DNA of 64,000 nt from TH1177 sp042138015 (lineage in GTDB: Archaea > Thermoproteota > Nitrososphaeria > Nitrososphaerales > Nitrososphaeraceae): contig JBHIVA010000001.1 in NCBI GenBank assembly GCA_042138015.1, forward strand, positions 1 through 64,000, given 5' to 3'. The position numbers and the translations under genes are program-made. Positions 43,670 to 50,613 of the stretch are shown here, in pieces; positions within the stretch are counted from its first letter, which is position 1; the number at the start of each line of letters is the position of its first letter. The notes under the pieces are model-generated. The model saw only the letters and a program-made list of their open reading frames with translations, did not search any database and had not been told where the DNA came from.

Positions 43670-43885
43670 CCTTTAATATATTTCAATCCTTACCTGATCA
43701 AATCCTTACTTACCTGATCTATTGGTAGAGATATTTCCAAAGTTATTGTGCATAACACACAATACATTTCTTTTTTTGGACAATAACCATTTTATAGTTG
43801 TTGATATTATTCGGTACTTTTAAACTTGGATAGTGTAATATCATTTGTAATTTATCTAAAATCCCAATATACTTACTTTAATCTT
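43670..43885. other. gap with no recognised feature
   Basis: Sequence between the secreted-protein gene and the terminase remnant. Only AT-rich DNA with a CTTACCTGATC direct repeat (about 43690-43718) is seen. Confidence 0.35.
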
Positions 43886-44760
43886 TTAGGAACCTACCTA
43901 TATCATCAAATTATCTACCTTCAGTACATTAATTAACATTCTTAATGCAGGGTGGATAACTAACAAACCTCTGAAATCACCCATCGTTCCGATCGAATGT
44001 GAATCATATAGTTTCTTGCTTCCATGGTCAATAATCTGGGAACAAATATCATATTAATTGGGAAAACCTAGATTATGTTTCTCGAAAAAGGTTATTTTAT
44101 CATGGACATATTGTCAATCATATTTTTCATCCACATTCTTCTTTAATGACATTCCTAACTACAGACGGGAACCATCACAACCTAGATTCTGTAAATTACC
44201 TAAATTCTTCCTTAAACATAGAATATGGCTTCAAAAAATGGTTTCTCTTTTGTGCATATGGGATCCGTATCTGTCTCTTCTGTCATATGCATTCCCCAAT
44301 CATTATAAGTAAATAAGTTGCAAATTTTACCAAGATACTTCAATTCAAATTCTTTATCGAATGCAGCAGAATGCTTTCCTTTATCTATGTCTTAACATAA
44401 TTTCTAAAGTCAATACCTGTAATCTAGTTTGATCCTATAATAATAGATTTTATCTTGACTCCTGCTGTATAGTTTGTAATTAACCACTTAGTGCAATAGG
44501 TGCTTATACGAGAACAATGCAAGGATTAAACTTTAGTATGTATCGCTCTGCTAGGTCTCTAACGTCTTACTGCTTACAATTACATAACAAATGACATTCA
44601 TCTATTAATATTAATTTGGGATTATCTAGTGATCTGAAGGAGTTAATAGGGTTTGACGACTATACTTCAATAACTCATCGATTTAATTCAATATATTTTT
44701 TCCACTCTATTAAAAACCTAAGATTAGAATAACCTCTATAGTATCAGAATAATTTTTTCT
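43886..44760 (-). pseudogene. decayed terminase large subunit (head-tail virus)
   Basis: Minus-strand translation with stops read through gives a recognisable viral terminase ATPase/nuclease. From 44674 downward one frame reads VIEV*SSNPINSFRSLDN, PKLILIDECHLL (Walker B-like), DVRDLAERYILKFNPCIV, LV*APIALSG*LQTIQQE. A shifted frame continues YYYRIKLDYRY, DIDKGKHSAAFDKEFELKY, LGKICNLF, and a last frame ends with DFRGLLVIHPALRMLINVL. The order and wording match, from memory, terminase genes of thaumarchaeal proviruses (STPNAP-, FLDYTYGLGKIY-, FEREYNLKYLGKIGN-like motifs). At least five in-frame stops and two or more frameshifts make it dead. The N-terminus with Walker A is not identified. Confidence 0.65.
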
Positions 44761-45149
44761 CTAAATAGCTATTTGACCAGCAAAAATAACTACTGAAAAT
44801 TTCAATAATTGTTGTTAATTAGTGCTAAACTAGTCATAGAACTAAAGAAAAACGTACTAATTCCCAATCCAATAGCCTCCATCATGAATAAGTATCTATA
44901 ATAATCCAACATTCGTTAATTGTTTGTATTGTTCAAACATTGAATTGAATTTTACTGGATGATTATTCCTTGGTAATTTAAGAATATTGTTGACACTACA
45001 ATTACCCGTTAATCTGGATTGTATAAAATACCATGCAGAATAGAATCAGCCAATGTTCAGAAGGGTCTTTGGCAAAACCATCATGGTATGTCTGATAAAT
45101 GGACTGATCGATGACCTTCCTATCACCTCGATCCCTATTTCAAAGACAA

Positions 45150-45370
45150 AAAAATCAAAATGTAAACATACAGAAAACCAAATATATCAATGGCAATTTT
45201 AAATGTCGATAAAGATCAATCAATTCTAGGAAATGATATAAGAAACAATAGCATTTTAACTTGAAGATGGTTCAGCAAATGGTATAGATCAAATGAATGG
45301 AATTGAAATGATATTAACCTATACAAGAATGTAGTAAATATCTATAAACATAAATCCTAATGGTGAAGTA
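45150..45370 (+). pseudogene. decayed copy of the secreted-protein gene
   Basis: DNA similarity to the intact gene at 42987 is visible by eye: GAAGATGGTTCAGCAAATGG and ATGATATTAACCTATACAAG, then AATGTAGTAAATATCTATAAA, align with GAAGATGGCACTGGTATAGC, ATGGTATTAACCTGAACAAG and AATCTAGTAAACTTTTGTATAA. The ACATACAGAAAACCAAATAT block aligns with GTGCAGAAAATAAAGTGTTT. The frame holds several stops and no signal peptide is left. It shows that the family was once duplicated here. Confidence 0.6.
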
Positions 45371-45909
45371 GATGATTGATTTTTAGAATTATCACGCTCA
45401 ATATCAATTCGACAATGGGCTATAGATACTGAATTATATCAAACTGGGTCACCAATTAATCTTATTTTATTTTATCATTTTCTTATTTTTTATTAATATA
45501 CTGCTTAAATTTAAGGTATGAGATATACTAAAAAGCTAGCTAATATTATTACGACTATAATAATAGATGTTAATAATATCCCTTTTTTCGTGGCCTTTTT
45601 CTTTATATTAGAATTCATCTCTATCAATAATCCTTATTGAAAAAATTAGTTATAAATCTTAGGTAAATATTACTATAAAATATCAAGATTTTGGTTTTTT
45701 TCTAATACGTCTTTCGATCTTTGCGAATTTTTTACTACAATGACGTTTCTCGGAATATGCAAATGTTTTATTGTTTTCCTTTGACATAATGTTAGGTATC
45801 GTTTCCTAAATAAAAATGTAAAGACACTAATCGCAAATATTTTTGAATTTTATTATTCATTATTAAAATCAGTAGCAAATGTTATTTTTCAAGTTCATTA
45901 GTGTCTAAC
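45371..45909. other. gap between proviral debris and thiolase operon
   Basis: About 540 nt of AT-rich sequence. A faint further similarity to the secreted gene may exist near 45410-45460 but is not convincing. No RNA gene, repeat or frame was recognised. Confidence 0.35.
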
Positions 45910-45921
45910 ATTTTTATAATA
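45910..45921 (+). promoter_or_regulatory. candidate TATA box of thiolase operon
   Basis: TTTTTATAAT at 45911-45920, about 25 nt before the GTG start at 45941, fits a leaderless archaeal promoter. Confidence 0.4.
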
Positions 45922-45940
45922 CAGAAAATAATTCAATAAA

Positions 45941-47098
45941 GTGAACAAGGTCTGTATACTAGGAGCAGGCAGTACAAATTACGGTAAATTAAATGAGGAT
46001 ATAATAGAAATAGCTTTAAACGCATCAGTAGAAGCGATACGATCAGCGGGGATATCTCCCAAAGATATAGGAGCTGGATATATCTCCAATGTTTTTGGTA
46101 TAACGGATAAACAAGTACATATGGCACCTGTAATCATGAGTAATCTTGGTATATCTCATGTACCCGGTCTAACAATCGAATCTGCTTGTGGTTCAGGCTC
46201 AGTAATGTTTAGGGAAGCATTTGCCAATGTTGCTGCTGGCTTTTATGATTGTGTACTTGCATTGGGTGTTGAAAAAGTAACTCACACAGGAACTGCCCAA
46301 AGTACTACTTTATTTTCTTATTGCTCTGATTTTTTCTATGAAGGAGGAAACGGTGCCTCATTTCCTGGCTTATTCGCATCCATCGCTAGATATTATATGA
46401 CTAAATATAAAGCCGATGAAGAAGATCTCGCGTATGTTGCAGTAAAAAATCATGAGAATGGGTTATTAAATCCCAAGGCTCATATGCGAAAACGGATAAC
46501 AATACAAGATGTTTTAAGCTCTCCTATTGTAGCTTCGCCTCTCAAACTATATGATTGTTGTCCGTTTTCAGATGGTGCGTCTGCAGTTATTGTTTGTAAT
46601 GAAGAGTTTGCAAAAAAAAGTAATAGACCTTATATCGAAGTTATTGGCTCAGGTAGAGGTGGTTCACCAGCAGCTGTTCAAGGACGAGAAGATATATCTA
46701 CGATTCCTAGTACTGTTATAGCTGCAAATCAGGCATATAGAATGGCAGGTATTTCACCTGACAAAGTAGATTTTGCGGAAGTTCACGATTGTTTCACAAT
46801 CGCAGAAGTTATCGATGTAGAGGATTTAGGTTTTTTCCCAAAAGGCAAAGCGGCGAACGAAATCCGAGAGGGAGCTACTTCAAGAAAGGGAAGGATTCCG
46901 ATTAATCCTTCTGGGGGATTAAAGTCTAAGGGTCATCCTATAGGTGCTACAGGGATAGGACAAATAGTTGAAGTGTATGATCAACTTACAGGTAACGCAG
47001 GTGAAAGAACAATTAACAATGCCAAAATCGCTTTGACCCATAATTTTGGGGCAACAGGTGCTAGTGCAGCAGTGCATATATTCAAAAAAGTTGAGTAA
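45941..47098 (+). CDS. acetyl-CoA C-acetyltransferase (archaeal thiolase)
   Basis: A 385-residue thiolase-fold enzyme of the archaeal/SCP-x group. The acylated Cys is C83 in ESACGSGSVMF; DFAEVHDCFTIAEV and NPSGGLKSKGHPIGATGIGQ carry the other active-site residues. The last motif is HNFGATGASAAVH, with the HNxG pattern of archaeal acetoacetyl-CoA thiolases rather than the bacterial CxG. In ammonia-oxidising archaea thiolase closes the 3-hydroxypropionate/4-hydroxybutyrate cycle by cleaving acetoacetyl-CoA; it also feeds mevalonate synthesis. GTG start; the DUF35 gene follows after 5 nt. Confidence 0.88.
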   Translation: MNKVCILGAGSTNYGKLNEDIIEIALNASVEAIRSAGISPKDIGAGYISNVFGITDKQVHMAPVIMSNLGISHVPGLTIESACGSGSVMFREAFANVAAGFYDCVLALGVEKVTHTGTAQSTTLFSYCSDFFYEGGNGASFPGLFASIARYYMTKYKADEEDLAYVAVKNHENGLLNPKAHMRKRITIQDVLSSPIVASPLKLYDCCPFSDGASAVIVCNEEFAKKSNRPYIEVIGSGRGGSPAAVQGREDISTIPSTVIAANQAYRMAGISPDKVDFAEVHDCFTIAEVIDVEDLGFFPKGKAANEIREGATSRKGRIPINPSGGLKSKGHPIGATGIGQIVEVYDQLTGNAGERTINNAKIALTHNFGATGASAAVHIFKKVE

Positions 47099-47103
47099 AT
47101 AAA

Positions 47104-47490
47104 ATGGCTAAAGTCGTAAATCGTGGACTAAGAGAAAAATTTATTTCATCTGCAAAAGATTCCAATATACTTGCTAGACGATGTGAGAACTGTAAATCAA
47201 TAATGTTAGAAACTATGGTATACTGCACAAATTGTCAATCAGATAAATTTACCTCGGTAGAATACACAGGTATTGGTAAAGTAAATACTTTTACAATTCA
47301 TACAGTACCTCCAGCGGGATTTGATGATGTCGAAAGTTATGCATGGGTAATTTTCACTTTGGACGAAGCCCCTCTAAAGGTTTCTGGGTTTCTTCCAGGA
47401 ATTAAATCTCCTTCAGAGTTGCCTATAGGTTCCAAAGTAAAAGTAATAGGATTTGATGAACAGCATGGTCTTTTACTTAATAAACTTTGA
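47104..47490 (+). CDS. DUF35 OB-fold partner of thiolase
   Basis: A 128-residue DUF35 protein with an N-terminal zinc ribbon (C27-x2-C30 ... C41-x2-C44) and a C-terminal OB fold (VEYTGIGKVNTFTIHTVPP ... IGSKVKVIGF). In archaea such proteins scaffold thiolase with HMG-CoA synthase and channel acetoacetyl-CoA. It is paired with the thiolase in the usual way; no HMG-CoA synthase gene is next to it in this window. Confidence 0.9.
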   Translation: MAKVVNRGLREKFISSAKDSNILARRCENCKSIMLETMVYCTNCQSDKFTSVEYTGIGKVNTFTIHTVPPAGFDDVESYAWVIFTLDEAPLKVSGFLPGIKSPSELPIGSKVKVIGFDEQHGLLLNKL

Positions 47491-47491
47491 A

Positions 47492-47498
47492 TTTTTTT
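47492..47498 (+). terminator. T7 run after DUF35 gene
   Basis: Seven T directly follow the DUF35 stop codon and could terminate the thiolase operon transcript. Confidence 0.45.
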
Positions 47499-47558
47499 GT
47501 TAATAATTTGTGATTTATTTCATTTGTAAATCTTTATCTTATTAAATTGTCTATATTG

Positions 47559-47576
47559 GTTAACATTGTAGTTAAC
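47559..47576. promoter_or_regulatory. GTTAAC-N6-GTTAAC dyad upstream of cdvB
   Basis: Two GTTAAC half-sites separated by six bases form an inverted repeat ending 23 nt before the GTG start of cdvB, in the place of the core promoter. It may be an operator; no binding protein is known from the sequence. Confidence 0.3.
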
Positions 47577-47599
47577 ATGATAAAAATCAAAAGTTTATT

Positions 47600-48205
47600 G
47601 TGGATAATCATCCCCATCTCCAAACCAGACTCATCAATGCAACCAAGATCGTTAATTCTCAACTTGCTAAAATGAGAGTACTTGATCATAAATTTTCTCT
47701 ACGTGATAAAGAATTAACAGTTAAAGCTGCATTAAACATAAAAAATGGAGGTAAGGATAGAGCAAATATAATCGCTCAAGAGTTGGTACATATAAGAAAG
47801 GTAAAGAATACAACACGGAAGTTATCCCTTGCACTAGAAATTATAGCGATCCGATTCTCTACTATTTCCGAATTTGCTCAGATTTTGGATACGATTAATC
47901 CAATGATTGAGACCGTAAAAGAGGTTAAAACAGAAATTTCTAATACTGTTCCAGAAGCAAGAAGAATATTTTCTGAAATGAGTTCAATAACTAATGAAGT
48001 ATTGAATGATACAAATATCAAAATGAGCTCTAATCCAATTAGTTTTCGTGTAGATTCAGACGCGTTGGATATCCTTAATGAAGTGCAATCATTAATAGAG
48101 AATCAAACTAGGATTAGCCTTCCAGAGGTACCTATTATTGAACAAACGGAAAAAAAATTATCAAAAGATGAATTTTCCGAAGAAAGTCAACCTCTATTGA
48201 TTTAA
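47600..48205 (+). CDS. cdvB: CdvB-family ESCRT-III-like protein
   Basis: A 201-residue Snf7/ESCRT-III protein that would polymerise at the division site in the Cdv cell-division system. The basic first helix pair (TRLINATKIVNSQLAKMRVLD, quoted in part) and KAALNIKNGGKDRANIIAQELVHIRKVKNTTRKL (residues about 45-80, seen in pieces) match the family core. The acidic C-terminal part holds RISLPEVP, a possible MIM2-like motif for the CdvC ATPase. It lacks a C-terminal winged helix, so it resembles a short CdvB paralogue. GTG start; no cdvA or cdvC is adjacent. Confidence 0.85.
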   Translation: MDNHPHLQTRLINATKIVNSQLAKMRVLDHKFSLRDKELTVKAALNIKNGGKDRANIIAQELVHIRKVKNTTRKLSLALEIIAIRFSTISEFAQILDTINPMIETVKEVKTEISNTVPEARRIFSEMSSITNEVLNDTNIKMSSNPISFRVDSDALDILNEVQSLIENQTRISLPEVPIIEQTEKKLSKDEFSEESQPLLI

Positions 48206-48302
48206 AGAGATTTTATTTCTCTCTCAATAGATATCGATTATATTATTTGTAAAAAAAACTTTACAAAGTAGTTTTAATTACTTGTTAATTATAACGGGTG
48301 CA

Positions 48303-50441
48303 ATGGAGCGAGTACAGTATCAAACTACTAATAATAAGATAGGCTCAAAGCGTGGTGGGATTTTGGAATCTGCTTCACGACGTGTCAGGATGATATTTTC
48401 TGTAATGGCTAGTCCTAATCGTATCGATATTTTGAGAATCTTAAATTCTAAAGGTCCATTAACTTATTCTGAATTGAAATCCTTAGCAGGATTTAAATCG
48501 AAAAAAGAATCTGGAAAATTTGCATATCATCTTAGAAAATTACTCAGACAATCTTTAGTCTCTCTTAACAAGGCAGAAAGGCGGTACACTATAACAAATC
48601 TCGGCAAATTAGTTCTGAGTCTTGCACGTCAGATAGAGGAGCGATCTATAATTGAGAGCGGGAAATTATATGTTAGAACGACCAAGCCATCTATAGAAGA
48701 ATTTGATTCCAACAAAATAATTCAGTCACTAATACGTGAAGCAAATATGCCTTTAGAACTTGCCCATAAGATCACTGAAGAAGTAGAAAATAAAATCTAT
48801 AAGATTCAAACATCATATTTAACTTCTTCTTTAATTAGAGAAACTACAAATTCCGTTTTAGTAGATCATGGGTATGATGAATATAGGAATAGACTTGCTC
48901 GCTTGGGATTACCTCCTATAGATCTCGTTAATATAATAGAAGAAACTAACTCTTCCAATGTAGAAATCCCTGATCTTTTTATAAAAACTTCGTCTTATAT
49001 TTTTACTGAACATCTTCTTAACAATACTCTCCCAAAAGATATTGTTGATATGCATTTAATGGGTGAGATCAATATAGAGAATAGTGGGTTTTGGAATTTA
49101 TTGCCTGATACTATTTTTGCAAATATAAATTCTTTGATCAAAGGTCTCACTGATATCAAGGGAAAATATCTCGAAATATCTCGAATAAATTTGTTTTATG
49201 ATAAAAATTCAGATGCGATTATACCTATGATTCTCTCTCTAATAAGCAGAGAAGTTTCTAGGGAGGTAGTGTTAGAAGGTTTACAAGTGTATCTTGAAAA
49301 AAATTTGAAATCAGACGAAAACCTTGAAAATAGAGTTTCTAAACTATTATTTCTATCTTCTTCAATTTCTTCTTTTGGGTTATATTCTCCGTCTATTACA
49401 TTACCCATCAACATAGAAAAGTCTGATCCATACATAATAAATAGTATTATCGAAGGCTATCAAAAGTACGCTGAAAATACTCCTATTCCTAATATTGGCT
49501 TATCAATTATATATGATAATCCAAAGAGTGTATATGTCTATATTGATAAAGTTTCAACTATTTCTAGACTTGGAGGAATAATTTCTTTCTCTAGAAATAA
49601 AATAAGGGGTAGAAATGGTCTTTGCAAATCCTTTTCGACGATTGATTCTCCAATGGTAACTTTTCAATCTCTTTCAATCAATCTTCCACGTATAGCTTAT
49701 CAATCAAATAAGGATGAAACATATTTTAGAGCAAGACTGGCATTATTACTTAAACCACTGCTATCTATTATCTTTCAACGTACCAATAATATTTCAGACA
49801 GTATACAAAAAGGCAATATTCCTCTTATTGCAAAAACAACTTCTAATCTTGAAACGGGCCAAATACGTACTTTTATAAATTTAGTTGGTATAAATGAGTC
49901 CATTTACAACATTTTAGGTTACAGTGCTGGAAATGAAGGAAACAATATTGTCTGCAAAGTTATACAAACTGCTACTGATATAATAAAAGAGCAAAGTAAA
50001 GGATTCCAAACCTCTAGCCTAGGGATAACTCTATTAAAAGATAAAAGTTCAAATAGATTCAAGAACCTAGATGATGAAAAGTACGGTAAATCTGTTACAT
50101 TATCCGAAAATTATACTAAAAATAAAGGTGAGTATTATTCACAAGGTTTTCAGATTAATGCACATGATATCATCTCTGATAATCTTTCTCTAGAGTTATT
50201 ACTTGATCATTATTCGACAGTAGAGAATATTTTGCAAGGTAATCTCTCTATTGATCTAGATCTTAATAACGTTCCTTCACCGGTTGATGCTAAAAAGGCT
50301 ATTGAATTTTCTCTAAACTTTCCATCTGTTCGTATTAGTAGTAGATTGTCACTGTGTAACATTTGTGGCAAGAGATCAGAGACAGATATTAAAATTTGTC
50401 AGTATTGTGGTTCTCAAAAAATATCTATATTGGATACATGA
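48303..50441 (+). CDS. winged-helix + ATP-cone + NrdD-like fusion, probable RNR regulator
   Basis: About 712 residues with three parts. Residues about 26-108 form an ArsR-like winged helix (SPNRIDILRILNSKGPLTYS, RRYTITNLGKLVLSL). Residues about 122-205 form an ATP-cone, the nucleotide-sensing module of ribonucleotide reductases (YVRTTKPSIEEFDSNKI, YDEYRNRLARLGLPP). The rest resembles anaerobic reductase NrdD (LSINLPRIAYQSNKDETYF, GITLLKDKSSNRFKNLDDEKYG). It ends with a zinc ribbon (C685, C688, C699, C702) only ten residues before the stop, so the RxCGY glycyl-radical loop is missing. It should not be an active NrdD. Its position just upstream of nrdJ suggests nucleotide-responsive control of that gene. 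TTG at 48282 is an alternative start. Confidence 0.75.
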   Translation: MERVQYQTTNNKIGSKRGGILESASRRVRMIFSVMASPNRIDILRILNSKGPLTYSELKSLAGFKSKKESGKFAYHLRKLLRQSLVSLNKAERRYTITNLGKLVLSLARQIEERSIIESGKLYVRTTKPSIEEFDSNKIIQSLIREANMPLELAHKITEEVENKIYKIQTSYLTSSLIRETTNSVLVDHGYDEYRNRLARLGLPPIDLVNIIEETNSSNVEIPDLFIKTSSYIFTEHLLNNTLPKDIVDMHLMGEINIENSGFWNLLPDTIFANINSLIKGLTDIKGKYLEISRINLFYDKNSDAIIPMILSLISREVSREVVLEGLQVYLEKNLKSDENLENRVSKLLFLSSSISSFGLYSPSITLPINIEKSDPYIINSIIEGYQKYAENTPIPNIGLSIIYDNPKSVYVYIDKVSTISRLGGIISFSRNKIRGRNGLCKSFSTIDSPMVTFQSLSINLPRIAYQSNKDETYFRARLALLLKPLLSIIFQRTNNISDSIQKGNIPLIAKTTSNLETGQIRTFINLVGINESIYNILGYSAGNEGNNIVCKVIQTATDIIKEQSKGFQTSSLGITLLKDKSSNRFKNLDDEKYGKSVTLSENYTKNKGEYYSQGFQINAHDIISDNLSLELLLDHYSTVENILQGNLSIDLDLNNVPSPVDAKKAIEFSLNFPSVRISSRLSLCNICGKRSETDIKICQYCGSQKISILDT

Positions 50442-50569
50442 TTTATGATAAAAGCTATTTTATAATACCGGTCCATTTAAGGTTAAGCAAATTTGTTATA
50501 GGAGATCTTTATAAGCATTCTCTGAAAAAAAAAAATAGTATTTTTATCAAAAGACTTTAAATACAAAAT

Positions 50570-50581
50570 TCTTATAAATAA
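50570..50581 (+). promoter_or_regulatory. candidate TATA box of nrdJ
   Basis: CTTATAAATA at 50571-50580 lies about 34 nt before the nrdJ ATG, with an AAAGGCGAG element between them. A second AT element, CTTTAAATAC, lies at 50555-50564. Confidence 0.35.
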
Positions 50582-50613
50582 CAAAGATTTTTAAAAATTG
50601 AAAGGCGAGTTGT

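Noticed and set aside
43495..43728. 77-residue plus-strand frame at the end of the secreted-protein gene
   Set aside because: Out-of-frame shadow that runs over the T9 terminator.
44058..44312. 84-residue plus-strand frame
   Set aside because: It lies opposite the terminase remnant, has no promoter or ribosome-binding site and looks like the antisense shadow of that dead gene.
42162..45940. Right-hand attachment repeat matching the tRNA-Ser 3' end
   Set aside because: No second copy of the T-arm/acceptor sequence was found by eye, so the right border of the decayed provirus could not be placed.
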